The position numbers and the translations under genes were made by a program. From Hyphomicrobium sp. (GTDB taxonomy: Bacteria; Pseudomonadota; Alphaproteobacteria; Rhizobiales; Hyphomicrobiaceae), in the NCBI GenBank assembly GCA_002928735.1, contig PERL01000016.1:1-64000 (forward strand): a stretch of 64,000 nucleotides of DNA, written 5' to 3'. Positions 53,137 to 62,523 of the stretch are shown in pieces. The notes under the pieces are model-generated. The model worked only from the letters and a program-made list of their open reading frames with translations, was not told the origin of the DNA and did no database searches. The number at the start of each line of letters is the position of its first letter. Position 1 is the stretch's first letter.

Positions 53137-53931
53137 TTACAAAGCGGTTCGCAATGATGCTGGCTTCTTCGATCTCGCACGTCTCGGGGTACTCGGCCAC
53201 TCGTTCCAGGTGCGGCCATCCAGAATGCGGCCAGCCTTCTTTTTGTTCTTCCCGCCCCACTGCTTGAAGTGGAAGGCGACCTCCGCCTCAATGCACTGGT
53301 CGCGGATTGATCGCACCCACTCAATCGGCATAGGCCGAGCACCGGGACCACTTTCGCCGCCGGCTATGGCCCAATGAATGCCCGAAAGGTTCAAGTCATC
53401 GAGCGGACCAAGTAGTGGCTCTAAGCTCAGAAATTTCGTCTTTGCCTTCGTGCGCCTCAAATGGTCTATGCGATAAATATAGTCAGCGCTCTCGACAGAA
53501 ACGCCCATCCATACGTTGGTTGGCCAAGGTAGCTGCTTCGATAACTCTTCAAGACGCTCGGCTCGCTTGGTCAGCACCTGGTATGTGTGCTGAGGCGTGT
53601 CTTCCATCACTGAGAAGACTTTCTTAATGAAGGCGAGCGGCACCGAGTCGTGGAATAAGTCCGACATGGAATTCACAAATATAAGGCGTCCCTTTTTCCA
53701 GTGTCTCGGCGCATCGAGCGAAGAAGGGTCTATTTTGACGATGCCGTTCCATTTAGGGCGTCCGCCGGTCTTCCTTGTCGTGCCAGCGTATTTGTCTTGT
53801 CCCATAACAGCAAGGCGCGCTGCCATACGCATGGCATAGCAGTTCGTACATCCAGGTGAGAGGATGGTGCAGCCGGCGACCGGGTTCCAGGTCGCTTCGG
53901 TCCACTCGATTCGTGAGTTGGTCGCCATCAC
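53137..53931 (-). CDS. three-Cys-motif protein, phage Gp37/Gp68 family (DUF5131)
   Basis: A 264-residue protein of the Gp37/Gp68 family. The three cysteines C21, C28 and C31 (C-x6-C-x2-C in GCTILSPGCTNCYAMRMA) resemble a radical-SAM-like Fe-S motif; RPKWNGIVKI, FVNSMSDLFHD and GGESGPGARPM are family marks. Chemistry is unproved. It overlaps the upstream TcmP gene by four bases, the standard pairing for this motif. G+C is visibly lower than in neighbours, suggesting transfer. Confidence 0.87.
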   Translation of the reverse strand: MMATNSRIEWTEATWNPVAGCTILSPGCTNCYAMRMAARLAVMGQDKYAGTTRKTGGRPKWNGIVKIDPSSLDAPRHWKKGRLIFVNSMSDLFHDSVPLAFIKKVFSVMEDTPQHTYQVLTKRAERLEELSKQLPWPTNVWMGVSVESADYIYRIDHLRRTKAKTKFLSLEPLLGPLDDLNLSGIHWAIAGGESGPGARPMPIEWVRSIRDQCIEAEVAFHFKQWGGKNKKKAGRILDGRTWNEWPSTPRRARSKKPASLRTAL

Positions 53932-55088
53932 TTCTTCTCCTCAGCAGGAAAGGTCACTACAGTATTCTCTCCGAAAGTGACCTCACCTTTTTGTACCTTC
54001 CGCTCTAAACGCGGCGGCTTACATGTAATTTTTCCTTCCTGCTCAAGCTCCGAGAGAACGTCTCTCCAGTTCTTGTTGACGAACCGATTACGCGGATAGT
54101 GTTTATCAAAATCGTCCCGCAGAGCCTTGCGAGAGAGTGAACGCCCCGCGTAGTCAGCGCAGAGTTGCCTCCCGAAATCCGAAAGCGGCGTGTTCATAAG
54201 GTGCAACAGTGGAGTCTTTTCAGCGTTCACCTGTCGGACGTATCCGAACTTCGCGATGCCCTGAGTTTTATCCTGGCTCTCCTTATACATAATGTCTTTC
54301 ATAATATTGAAGCCGCGGCTGTGTTTGGAGATGAAGATAAGGTAGTGCGACGTGCGATCCTTATCTTCTTTCTCGAAGACGTATGGAATGACATACTCAT
54401 AGCCTAGGTCTTCTGTGACTGCCTCGATGAATGCTTCAATTAGCAACTCTTCGCGCTCATCCGGCCGCATGCCTTTAGCGACGGCGTGAAGCCGCTCGGC
54501 CCGCTTCTGCCCGAAAAGGGCGTTCATGTGCTCTTTCACCAATTTGTTCGACACGGCTCGGTTGATGCTATCGAAGCTGAAGAACAACACCAAGTCGGAC
54601 CCGAAGCCGCTCACCAGCGCCTTGACCAGTGGCAGTGTAAGCCCCTTGTAGCCGAAAGGATCGATGAAGCTGAACGATGGGACGTTGTTGCTCTTCGTGA
54701 ATATGTCGACGAGCTTTTCGTCAACTGGACCCGTACGCGTCCGCGGTGGCCTTTTCAGCGTCTCGTAGCCCGGTAGTGCTTTCAGGTTCTCTTCCAGCTG
54801 CTTGATGTGGTCCGAGTTGAGATCGTTCAGCAGCGCACCGACGCTTTCAGCCAACTCCGGCTTCGAAATGACGTGCTCCATTATTAGGAGCGGCGTTGAT
54901 TTTACACCGTCGATCTTTCCCGTGCCCGCGAAGAGGTCGACGTACCGGAGATGCGGTCGATTGTTGCTCTTGACGACGCCCCACAGAATGCTCGCCCAAC
55001 TCTTGAAGTACTCGACCACAATCTTGGTCTTAATTGCCGACGTTACGCGCTGGGGATCCGTAAAAAATTTCTTTGTGCTATTGGCCAC
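53928..55088 (-). CDS. tcmP: three-Cys-motif partner protein TcmP
   Basis: A 386-residue protein of the TcmP family. N-terminal IKTKIVVEYFKSWASIL and YVDLFAGTGKIDG look like a methyltransferase-type nucleotide-binding start, and SFSFIDPFGYKGL is another conserved segment. It is always found beside the three-Cys protein. The pair occurs sporadically in phages, prophages and genomic islands. No experimentally assigned function is known to me. Confidence 0.9.
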   Translation of the reverse strand: MANSTKKFFTDPQRVTSAIKTKIVVEYFKSWASILWGVVKSNNRPHLRYVDLFAGTGKIDGVKSTPLLIMEHVISKPELAESVGALLNDLNSDHIKQLEENLKALPGYETLKRPPRTRTGPVDEKLVDIFTKSNNVPSFSFIDPFGYKGLTLPLVKALVSGFGSDLVLFFSFDSINRAVSNKLVKEHMNALFGQKRAERLHAVAKGMRPDEREELLIEAFIEAVTEDLGYEYVIPYVFEKEDKDRTSHYLIFISKHSRGFNIMKDIMYKESQDKTQGIAKFGYVRQVNAEKTPLLHLMNTPLSDFGRQLCADYAGRSLSRKALRDDFDKHYPRNRFVNKNWRDVLSELEQEGKITCKPPRLERKVQKGEVTFGENTVVTFPAEEKK

Positions 55089-55195
55089 GGAACCGGCTCC
55101 TAATCAGCATGTATCAAACGCATTTGTTCATGTTATGTTCTTAACAATTAGACGAGTCCGAAGTGCTCGTAAAGTGCTCGCCGAGTCAAAATAAT

Positions 55196-55217
55196 GGCCC
55201 GGTTGTTCGACCGGGCC
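55196..55217. terminator. GGCCCGGT stem-loop, terminator of repeat-protein gene
   Basis: GGCCCGGT, loop TGTTCG and ACCGGGCC. On the minus strand it is followed by ATTATTTTG, suitable to end the repeat-protein transcript. The stem is nearly the same as the terminators at 53067 and 55782. Confidence 0.8.
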
Positions 55218-55273
55218 TTTGGGCCGCTGGCACTGAGCAGAGACTAGACTGATGCTTCGAGGCATGGTCGCGG

Positions 55274-55645
55274 TCAGTTGCAGCGTGTCGTACCGAAAGA
55301 ATCTGTTCGGCAGGTGGTTCCGTTGCTTCCACGCGTGTTGCCGAACGAGTCTGTTCGCCAGGAGTTTCCGTGATCATCTCGTGTGGTGCCGAAAGAGTCC
55401 GTCCGGTAGGTCGTGCCGTCGCTGCCCCTAGTTGTTCCGAATGAATCGGTCCTCCAAGAATTGCCGTTGTTGTCGCGCGTTGTGCCGAATGAATCCGTTC
55501 TGAAGGTCTGTCCGTTGTCGCAGCGAGTTGTGCCAAAAGAATCGGTGCGGCATGAGACACCTTGGGCTTGAGCGCCGATTGACCCCGCGACGCCGAACGC
55601 CGTCAGGGCGAAAATGAACGTCGAAAAAATACTATGTTTAGTCAC
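55274..55645 (-). CDS. exported protein with 16-residue RTDSFGTTR repeats
   Basis: A 123-residue protein: signal peptide (FALTAFGVAGSIGAQA-QGVS), then five and a half tandem copies of a 16-residue unit with consensus RTDSFGTTRxxNGxxW/Y. The copies at both ends carry Cys (CRTDSFGTTRCDNG; TTCRTDSFGTTRCN), the central ones do not. The regular length suggests a beta-solenoid or beta-roll. GTG start at 55645 is supported by GGAGG seven bases upstream. I do not know the function. Confidence 0.8.
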   Translation of the reverse strand: MTKHSIFSTFIFALTAFGVAGSIGAQAQGVSCRTDSFGTTRCDNGQTFRTDSFGTTRDNNGNSWRTDSFGTTRGSDGTTYRTDSFGTTRDDHGNSWRTDSFGNTRGSNGTTCRTDSFGTTRCN

Positions 55646-55781
55646 TTCTAATCCTCCGCGGAATCCACAGTATCCTGACAGATAATTGTGAGTGGCACCA
55701 TAAGTGCTGCTCGGTTTTCCCAGCTTCAGCTTTTTAGTCGATTGCGCGCTGGATAACGCAATACCCGCTTCCAACAAAAAA

Positions 55782-55803
55782 GGCCCGGTCTTGCGACCGG
55801 GCC
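55782..55803. terminator. bidirectional terminator downstream of aldehyde dehydrogenase
   Basis: GGCCCGGTC and GACCGGGCC pair around TTGC. On the minus strand it is followed by TTTTTTGTTGG and lies 28 bp after the aldehyde dehydrogenase stop. Confidence 0.92.
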
Positions 55804-55830
55804 TTCTTCGTTGAACTCGACGCCTGAGGC

Positions 55831-57351
55831 TTAGAAGAAGCCGAGGGCGTTGGGGCTGTAGCTGACCAGCATGTTCTTGGTCTGCTGATAGTGGTCGAGC
55901 ATCATCTTGTGCGTTTCGCGGCCGATGCCGGACTGCTTGTAGCCACCGAACGCGGCGTGGGCCGGGTAGAGGTGGTAGCAGTTCGTCCACACGCGGCCGG
56001 CCTGGATGGCGCGTCCGAAGCGGTAGGCGCGCGTGCCGTCGCGGGTCCACACGCCCGAGCCGAGGCCGAACATCGTGTCGTTGGCGATGGCGAGGGCTTC
56101 GTCATCGTCCTTGAACTTCGTGACCGAGACGACGGGCCCGAAGATCTCTTCCTGGAAGATGCGCATCTTGTTGTGGCCGGCCATGATGGTCGGCTTGACG
56201 TAGAAGCCGTCGGCCAGTTCGCCCTCGAGGCGGTTGCGTTCGCCGCCGGCGAGGCACTGGGCGCCTTCCTGCTTGCCGATGTCGATGTAGGCCAGGATCT
56301 TTTCCATCTGGTCGTTGGAGGCCTGGGCGCCGATCATGGTCGTGGGATCGAGCGGGTGGCCGGCCTTGATCGCGTTCACGCGGGCGATGGCGCGCTCCAT
56401 GAAGCGGTCATAGATGGATTCATGCACGAGGGCGCGCGAGGGGCAGGTGCAGACTTCGCCCTGGTTGAGGGCGAACATCGCGAAGCCTTCCATGCACTTG
56501 TCGAAGAAGGCGTCATCCTTGTCGGCCACGTCGGCGAAGAAGATGTTGGGCGACTTGCCGCCGAGTTCGACGGTGGAGGGGATGATGTTTTCCGAGGCGT
56601 ACTGGAGGATGAGGCGGCCCGTGGACGTCTCGCCCGTGAATGCGATCTTGGAAATGCGCTTGTTCTGGGCGAGCGGCTTGCCGGCTTCGACGCCGAAGCC
56701 GTTGACGACGTTGAGCACACCGGGGGGCAGCAGGTCGCCGATGAGGTCCATCAGAACCATGACGCTCATGGGCGTCTGTTCGGCGGGCTTCAGGACGATG
56801 CAGTTGCCGGCGGCGAGCGCGGGGGCGAGCTTCCAGCAGGCCATGAGGAGCGGGAAGTTCCAGGGGATGATCTGGCCGACGACGCCGAGCGGTTCATGGA
56901 AGTGATAGGCGACCGTGTCATGGTCGATTTCGGAGATCGAGCCTTCCTGGGCGCGGATGCAGCCGGCGTAGTAGCGGAAGTGGTCGATGGCGAGGGGAAC
57001 GTCGGCGGCGGTGGTTTCGCGGATCGGCTTGCCGTTGTCGAGCGTTTCGGCGAGCGCCAGGAGCTTCAGGTTCTGCTCCATGCGGTCGGCGATCTTGAGG
57101 AGGATCATCGAGCGCTCGGTCGGCGACGTGCGGCCCCACTTTTCTTTGACGACGTGGGCGGCGTCGAGGGCGGTTTCGATGTCCTCGGCGGTGGAGCGGG
57201 CGACCTCACACAGCGGCTTGCCGGTGATGGGCGTGATGTTGGTGAAGTACTGGCCCTTGGCCGGGGGGATCCAGCTGCCGCCGATGTAGTTGTCGTATTT
57301 CGCGCGGATGCGGATCTGCTGGGCGAGTTCGTTCAGCGCTTGCTGAAGCAT
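55831..57351 (-). CDS. NAD-dependent aldehyde dehydrogenase, ExaC/AldA type
   Basis: A 506-residue aldehyde dehydrogenase. The NAD-binding and catalytic marks are [24 protein letters not shown], the general base in [11 protein letters not shown] and the nucleophile in GEVCTCPSR. The family oxidises acetaldehyde and other short aldehydes and is often linked to PQQ ethanol dehydrogenases and DUF779, both of which occur in the window. It is therefore the likely next step after the PQQ enzyme, although its gene is 41 kb away. Confidence 0.93.
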   Translation of the reverse strand: MLQQALNELAQQIRIRAKYDNYIGGSWIPPAKGQYFTNITPITGKPLCEVARSTAEDIETALDAAHVVKEKWGRTSPTERSMILLKIADRMEQNLKLLALAETLDNGKPIRETTAADVPLAIDHFRYYAGCIRAQEGSISEIDHDTVAYHFHEPLGVVGQIIPWNFPLLMACWKLAPALAAGNCIVLKPAEQTPMSVMVLMDLIGDLLPPGVLNVVNGFGVEAGKPLAQNKRISKIAFTGETSTGRLILQYASENIIPSTVELGGKSPNIFFADVADKDDAFFDKCMEGFAMFALNQGEVCTCPSRALVHESIYDRFMERAIARVNAIKAGHPLDPTTMIGAQASNDQMEKILAYIDIGKQEGAQCLAGGERNRLEGELADGFYVKPTIMAGHNKMRIFQEEIFGPVVSVTKFKDDDEALAIANDTMFGLGSGVWTRDGTRAYRFGRAIQAGRVWTNCYHLYPAHAAFGGYKQSGIGRETHKMMLDHYQQTKNMLVSYSPNALGFF

Positions 57352-57544
57352 GGGGGGGTTCCTCCTCGGCGGTTTGGTTTTGGTTGGCCGTTTTTTGTGG
57401 CTGGGCCCGTTCCGCTGAATGGGCGCCTGGCTTTTGGTAGTGCTGGCCTTGCTATAGCCACTCCACCATAGCCCTTCCAGTTGTCCTTTGGTCGATCCGG
57501 ATCAACACTTTTTGTGGTGCGGTGCACAATACTCGGATGGCGCG

Positions 57545-58966
57545 TTACTCGGCGGCGGCGCTTTGGGGGTGGAGCCAGAGGGCGAGGTCGGCCAGCGCGC
57601 GGCGGGACTGGAGTTTCTTTTTGGCCAGCCCGCGTTCGGGGCCTTTGAGGCGTTTGCCATCGGGGGTGGTGAGCGGCGCATCGTCGAGGGGTGGGAGAAG
57701 TCCGTAGTTGATGTTCATGGGCTGGAATGAGCGGGGGGCGGAGGGTGTGGTCTCGTCGGAGACAAGGTGGCCGCCGGTGATGTGGTCCAGGAGGGCGCCG
57801 AGGGCGGTGGTCGCGGGCGGCGGGACGGCGGTTGTGCCCAGGCGGTCGCTGGCTGCGAAGCGTCCGGCGAGGAGGCCGATGGCGGCGCTTTCGACATAGC
57901 CCTCGACGCCGGTGATCTGGCCGGCGAAGCGCAGGCGGGGGAGGGCATGCAAGCGGAGTGCCCGGTCGAGGACCTTGGGCGAGTTGAGATAGGTGTTGCG
58001 GTGGAGGCCGCCGAGGCGGGCGAATTCGGCGTTTTGCAGGCCGGGGATCATGCGCAGGACGCGGACTTGTTCGGCGTGCTTCATCTTGGTTTGGAAGCCG
58101 ACCATGTTCCAGAGCGTGCCGAGCGCGTTGTCTTGCCGGAGTTGGACGACGGCGTGGGGCCAGCGGCCGGTGCGGGGATCGTCGAGGCCGACCGGCTTCA
58201 TGGGGCCGAAGCGGAGCGTTTCGCGGCCGCGCTCGGCCATGACTTCGACGGGGAGGCAGCCGTCGAAGTAGGGCGTGTTGGCTTCCCACTCCTTGAAGAC
58301 GGTTTTTTCGGCGGCGAGCAGCGCATCGATGAAGGCTTCGTATTCGGCCTTGGTCATCGGGCAGTTGAGGTAGTCGGCACCGGTGCCGGCGGGGCCGACC
58401 TTGTCGTAGCGCGACGCGCGCCAGGCGATGGTGGTGTCGATGGAGTCGAAGTGAATGACGGGGGCGATAGCATCGAAGAAGGCGAGTTCGGTTTCGCCGG
58501 TGAGGGACGCGATGGCGCTGCTGAGCGCGGGCGAGGTGAGCGGGCCGGTGGCGACGATGACGTTGTCCCATTCGGGCGGCGGGAGGCCGGCTACTTCTTC
58601 GCGTGAAATGGTGATGAGGGGATGGGCTTCGAGACGTGCGGTTACTTCGGCGGAGAATGCGTCGCGGTCGACGGCGAGTGCACCGCCAGCGGGCAGTTTG
58701 GTCTTGTCGCCGGCTGCCATGATGAGGGAGTTGGCGCGGCGCATTTCCTCGTGCAGCAGGCCGACGGCGTTGGTTTCCCATTCGTCGGAGCGGAAGGAAT
58801 TGGAGCAGACGAGTTCGGCGAGGCCGTCCGTCTTGTGCGCTTCGGTCATACGCTGAGGGCGCATTTCATGCAGCACGGCGGGGACGCCGGCAGATGCGAT
58901 CTGGAAGGCTGCTTCCGAGCCGGCAAGACCGCCGCCGATGACGTGGATGGGGGTGGGGTTTGTCAT
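57545..58966 (-). CDS. trmFO: tRNA m5U54 methyltransferase TrmFO (folate/FAD-dependent)
   Basis: A 473-residue FAD protein that methylates U54 of tRNA with methylenetetrahydrofolate. [18 protein letters not shown] is the FAD-binding start; [48 protein letters not shown] and [13 protein letters not shown] are TrmFO hallmarks. The cysteines in NCPM and FDGC are the catalytic pair. Start at 58966; an upstream frame lacks support. Stand-alone gene. Confidence 0.95.
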   Translation of the reverse strand: MTNPTPIHVIGGGLAGSEAAFQIASAGVPAVLHEMRPQRMTEAHKTDGLAELVCSNSFRSDEWETNAVGLLHEEMRRANSLIMAAGDKTKLPAGGALAVDRDAFSAEVTARLEAHPLITISREEVAGLPPPEWDNVIVATGPLTSPALSSAIASLTGETELAFFDAIAPVIHFDSIDTTIAWRASRYDKVGPAGTGADYLNCPMTKAEYEAFIDALLAAEKTVFKEWEANTPYFDGCLPVEVMAERGRETLRFGPMKPVGLDDPRTGRWPHAVVQLRQDNALGTLWNMVGFQTKMKHAEQVRVLRMIPGLQNAEFARLGGLHRNTYLNSPKVLDRALRLHALPRLRFAGQITGVEGYVESAAIGLLAGRFAASDRLGTTAVPPPATTALGALLDHITGGHLVSDETTPSAPRSFQPMNINYGLLPPLDDAPLTTPDGKRLKGPERGLAKKKLQSRRALADLALWLHPQSAAAE

Positions 58967-59089
58967 GGGAGCGAGCCTATCCCATGGGCCGGGGAGCGGG
59001 TCAATTCCGTCCGCGAGGGCACGGAACAAACGGGCCGTAACGACGTTTTGTGATCCGAGGGCCGATCAACCTGTGAAGGAGCGATTGGT

Positions 59090-59284
59090 ATGAACAATGT
59101 CGCCTTTCTGAGTGGCGTTAATCCCGGGCCGGCTTGTGTCATCCCGGAGGACAAGAAGATTTTCCGGGTGACCGTCGAAGCCGAGGCGTCGACCAGCGAG
59201 CCGTGCGGACTTGAGGGCATTGCCAATGCGGGGTGCGCCGATGGCGCGCCGCCGTTACCGGTGCCGCACATGTATTCGGCGTAA
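59090..59284 (+). CDS. small hypothetical protein
   Basis: A 64-residue protein with AAGGAG eight bases before the ATG and a strong terminator 29 bp downstream, which support a real gene. It has three Cys and is rich in Ala and Pro; no signal peptide. The family is not recognised. Confidence 0.65.
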   Translation: MNNVAFLSGVNPGPACVIPEDKKIFRVTVEAEASTSEPCGLEGIANAGCADGAPPLPVPHMYSA

Positions 59285-59313
59285 GTGGAGTTCAGCGTTA
59301 TGTGACGAGCCAG

Positions 59314-59338
59314 CCCCGGGAGAGATCCCGGGGTTTTT
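59314..59338 (+). terminator. Rho-independent terminator
   Basis: CCCCGGGA, loop GAGA, TCCCGGGG and TTTTT. Ends the small 64-residue gene. Confidence 0.93.
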
Positions 59339-59461
59339 CTTTTTGGCCGGTGTCCGCGACGACTCTTGCACTGGTACCCCGTTCTTCGCGCGTTGAACGC
59401 GCTGGAACGAGGATGAGGGGGGGATGGCCGGGTCGCGCCCGGTTATGACGGAGAGGGAGGG

Positions 59462-60493
59462 TCAGTGGTAGCCTTCGCCGGGTTTTACTTTGCCGCGGAA
59501 GGTCCAGTAGACGAACGCGGTGTAGCCGAGGATCATCGGCAGCAAAGCGACCGTTCCGATCAACATGAAGAGTTGGGACGAGGGCGCCGCGGCGGCATCC
59601 CAGATGGTGATGGTGGGCGGCACGAGATAGGGCAGCGTCGAGATCGCGAGGCCGGCGAAGCCCAGCAGAAAGAGTGCGACGGTGCCGAAGAAGGGCGCGT
59701 TGTCGTGATGATTGGCGAGGCCGCGCCAGACGGTGAAGGCTGCGAGCGCGGTCAGCAGCGGGATCGGCGCGAGGTAGAAGAGATTGGGCAGCGTGAACCA
59801 ACGATCCCAGATGCGCGGTTCGGAAAGCGGCGTCCAGAGACTGACAATGGTCATGGCAGCGAGGACGGCGAGGAGAAGTTTGGGCGCCTGTTCCCGCGCT
59901 TGGGCCGCCACCTCGCCTTCAGTGCGCATGATGAGCCACGTAGTGCCGAGCAGCGCGTAGCCGGCGACGGTCGCGAAGCCGACAAAGAGCGGGAAGGGTT
60001 GCAGCCAATCGAGCATACCGCCGGCGAAGTGGCCATCTTTGACGGGGAGGCCATGCAAGAGGCCGCCGAGGATGATGCCTTGCATGAAGGCGGCGGTGAT
60101 GGAGCCGCCGGCAAAGGCGATGTCCCACCAGCGGTGATTGGGTTTGGAGACCCAACGGTATTCGAAGGCGACGCCGCGGAAGACGAGGGCCAGCAGCATG
60201 ATGATGACCGGCAGGTAGAAGCCCGACATGATGATGCCGTAGGCCATCGGGAAGGCGACGAACAAACCGCCGCCGCCGAGAATGAGCCAGGTTTCGTTGC
60301 CATCCCAGAAGGGGGCGACGGAGTTCATCATCACGTCGCGATCCTGTTCCTCGGGCGAGAAGGGGAAGAGGATGCCGATGCCGAGATCGAAGCCATCGAG
60401 CACGACGTAGAGCGCGACAGCCGCGCCCAAGAGGCCGATCCAGATGATGGGCAGCCATGTGGCCATCGCTTCGCCGCTTGCCATTTCGACCAT
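59462..60493 (-). CDS. cydB: cytochrome bd ubiquinol oxidase subunit II
   Basis: A 343-residue membrane protein with about nine hydrophobic segments: LPIIWIGLLGAAVALYVVLDGFDLG and the conserved NSVAPFWDGNETWL loop. It is the partner of CydA. Start ATG 60493 is one base after the CydA stop; an ATG-like frame 27 bp earlier would overlap CydA. No cydX-like small ORF is evident directly downstream. Confidence 0.95.
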   Translation of the reverse strand: MVEMASGEAMATWLPIIWIGLLGAAVALYVVLDGFDLGIGILFPFSPEEQDRDVMMNSVAPFWDGNETWLILGGGGLFVAFPMAYGIIMSGFYLPVIIMLLALVFRGVAFEYRWVSKPNHRWWDIAFAGGSITAAFMQGIILGGLLHGLPVKDGHFAGGMLDWLQPFPLFVGFATVAGYALLGTTWLIMRTEGEVAAQAREQAPKLLLAVLAAMTIVSLWTPLSEPRIWDRWFTLPNLFYLAPIPLLTALAAFTVWRGLANHHDNAPFFGTVALFLLGFAGLAISTLPYLVPPTITIWDAAAAPSSQLFMLIGTVALLPMILGYTAFVYWTFRGKVKPGEGYH

Positions 60494-60494
60494 G

Positions 60495-61901
60495 TCAGTT
60501 GGCTCCGATGATGGCTTCACGCGTGGCGTCTTCGGCAGCGGAGAGGGGGCGCGTGGGCTGGCCGCGTGGCGGCTCCTTGGCGGCGCCCGCCGGGCCTTTG
60601 TCGATCAGGCGGTTGATGTAGTAGATGCCCATCGAGAAGACCGCCGTGTAAACGATCACGAAGAGGATCAGCGTCGTGAGCACGGCGTTGAACGTGATCG
60701 CGGGTGAGACGGCGTCGTAGGTGCGCAAGATGCCGGTGGCGAGCCAGGGCTGGCGGCCGGTTTCCGTCACCCACCAGCCGGCGAGAATGGCGATGAAGCC
60801 CATGGGCCAAGTGTGTTGCATCAGTTTGAAGTAGCCGTTTGATTGGAACAGCGTGCCGCGAACCCAGAAATAAGCGCCGACAGCGCCCATCAGGATCATC
60901 AACATTCCAAGGCCGACCATGACGCGGAAGGCGAAGAATACGGGAGCGATGGGTGGGCGGTCTTCGGGCTTGAAGTCGTTGAGGCCTTTGAAGGTGCCGG
61001 CGAAATCGTGCGTGATGACGAAGGACGCGAGGCCGGGAATGGGGACCTTGATTTCGTAGTCATTGCCGTTCTGCTCCTTGTTGGGGAGCGCGAAGAGAAT
61101 GAAGTCGGCAGGTTCGTTGGAATTCCAGTGTGCTTCCATCGCGGCAAGTTTGGCGGGTTGATACTCTTTCGTGTTGAGGCCGTGCAGGTCGCCGATGACG
61201 AGTTGAAACGGTGCCAGAATCGCGACCATGCCGAGGCCCATGCGGACCATGGTGCGGGCGTCTTCCTCGAAGCGCTTCTGGACGAGATAGCGGGCGCCGA
61301 CGGCGAGCACGACGATGGAGGTCGTGAGGTAGGCAGCGGTGAACATGTGAGCGAAGCGGTAAGGGAAGCTCGGGTTGAAGATGATCGCGAACCAGTCGAG
61401 CGGGTAGGCGATACCGTCGCGGATCTCATGGCCGGCAGGCGTGTGCATCCAGCTGTTAGCTGCGAGTATCCAGAAGGCGGAGAGCGACGTGCCGATGGCA
61501 ACGAGGACGGCGGACAGCACATGCAGGTTGGGCGACACGCGGTTCCAGCCAAACAGCATGATGCCGAGGAAGGAGGCTTCAAGGAAGAAGGCAGTCAGAA
61601 CTTCGTAGCCGATCAACGGGCCGAGCACGTTGCCGGTGACCTTTGAGAAGCCGGCCCAGTTGGTGCCGAACTGGTAGGACAGCACGATGCCGGAGACGAC
61701 GCCCATGGCGAAGCTGACGGCGAATATCTTGGTCCAGAATTTGGCGAGGCGCTGGAAGCGTTCTTCGCCGGTGATGCGCCAGCGCACGAGCAGCGTGGCG
61801 ATGAAGGCGGCAAGGCCAATTGTGAAACTAGGAAAAATGATGTGGAAGGAGACGGTAAAGGCGAATTGGATGCGCGCCAGGAGTACGGCGTCGAGGTCCA
61901 T
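60495..61901 (-). CDS. cydA: cytochrome bd ubiquinol oxidase subunit I
   Basis: A 468-residue quinol oxidase subunit. FAFTVSFHIIFPSFTIG carries the b595 His, and GWWVTETGRQPW is the strongly conserved quinol/haem motif. The short Q loop (NTKEYQPAKLAAMEAHWN and following) resembles the cyanide-insensitive CioA group. It reduces O2 without pumping protons, useful at low O2 or when cytochrome-c oxidases are inhibited. ATG 61901 matches the family N terminus (MDLDAVLLARIQFA). Confidence 0.95.
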   Translation of the reverse strand: MDLDAVLLARIQFAFTVSFHIIFPSFTIGLAAFIATLLVRWRITGEERFQRLAKFWTKIFAVSFAMGVVSGIVLSYQFGTNWAGFSKVTGNVLGPLIGYEVLTAFFLEASFLGIMLFGWNRVSPNLHVLSAVLVAIGTSLSAFWILAANSWMHTPAGHEIRDGIAYPLDWFAIIFNPSFPYRFAHMFTAAYLTTSIVVLAVGARYLVQKRFEEDARTMVRMGLGMVAILAPFQLVIGDLHGLNTKEYQPAKLAAMEAHWNSNEPADFILFALPNKEQNGNDYEIKVPIPGLASFVITHDFAGTFKGLNDFKPEDRPPIAPVFFAFRVMVGLGMLMILMGAVGAYFWVRGTLFQSNGYFKLMQHTWPMGFIAILAGWWVTETGRQPWLATGILRTYDAVSPAITFNAVLTTLILFVIVYTAVFSMGIYYINRLIDKGPAGAAKEPPRGQPTRPLSAAEDATREAIIGAN

Positions 61902-62090
61902 GGGCTTGTGCTCCTGTCGACGGTTCTCTGAGGGAGTATGGGCTGGTTCGCAACCCGCCGTCGAGATGCCATGAATCGGTGGGCCCTTGCGCTCAGGGCT
62001 GCGCACATTTGCTGGCCAAGTTGCGGGAGATCACTTAAGACAACGATGTGACAGACATTCGGGTTTCATAAACATCACTGGAGACCGACG

Positions 62091-62345
62091 ATGGGCCGTG
62101 CCCTTACACTCATCCTTCTGGCCGTTGCGGCCGCCATTCTCGCTTTCGTTTTGACGGGCGGTTTGCCGACTGCACCGGTTCCGACCACTGAGACGCCGGC
62201 TCCGGCTGCCGCGCCTGAACCTGCTCCGGCGCCTGCGGCGGAACCGGCACCGGCTCCGGCTGCTGAACCGGCCCCGGCACCTGCTGCTGAACCGGCTCCG
62301 GCTCCTGCGGCCGAGCCTGCTCCGGCACCGGCTCCGACGCCGTAA
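62091..62345 (+). CDS. small Pro/Ala-repeat protein
   Basis: An 84-residue protein with an N-terminal hydrophobic segment (LTLILLAVAAAILAFVL) and a tail made of eight-residue repeats of the form AAEPAPAP, about five copies. It is probably membrane-anchored with a rigid periplasmic stalk, similar in composition to TonB linkers. GGAG upstream and a terminator downstream support expression. Confidence 0.7.
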   Translation: MGRALTLILLAVAAAILAFVLTGGLPTAPVPTTETPAPAAAPEPAPAPAAEPAPAPAAEPAPAPAAEPAPAPAAEPAPAPAPTP

Positions 62346-62373
62346 GCACTTAGAAGATCAGACAAAAATGCGA

Positions 62374-62403
62374 GGGCGTGGCGCTGCGGTGCCGCGCCCT
62401 TTC
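62374..62403 (+). terminator. Rho-independent terminator
   Basis: GGGCGTGGC and GCCGCGCCC (with one T.G pair) around GCTGCGGT, then TTTCT. Ends the Pro/Ala-repeat gene. Confidence 0.8.
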
Positions 62404-62523
62404 TGTTGGGGCACTCACCATTCGATTTGCCAATCGCTGCTTTCAGGCGTATACTTGAACATAGTTCATTCACAATTGGGCCCTAGGGTCTGGACGATTA
62501 CAGCGAATGGCCAGGAGCGGTCG

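Noticed and set aside
55891-57471. Plus-strand frame of 526 residues opposite aldehyde dehydrogenase
   Set aside because: Composition is that of a GC-rich complementary frame (Val, Glu, Gly, Ala, Asp) and the minus strand has a clear dehydrogenase.
59465-60511. Plus-strand frame of 348 residues
   Set aside because: Complementary shadow of cydB; charged composition without hydrophobic core.
62075-62473. Minus-strand frame rich in GAGAGSAAGAG repeats
   Set aside because: It is the complement of the Pro/Ala repeat gene; the plus strand has ribosome-binding site, signal segment and terminator.
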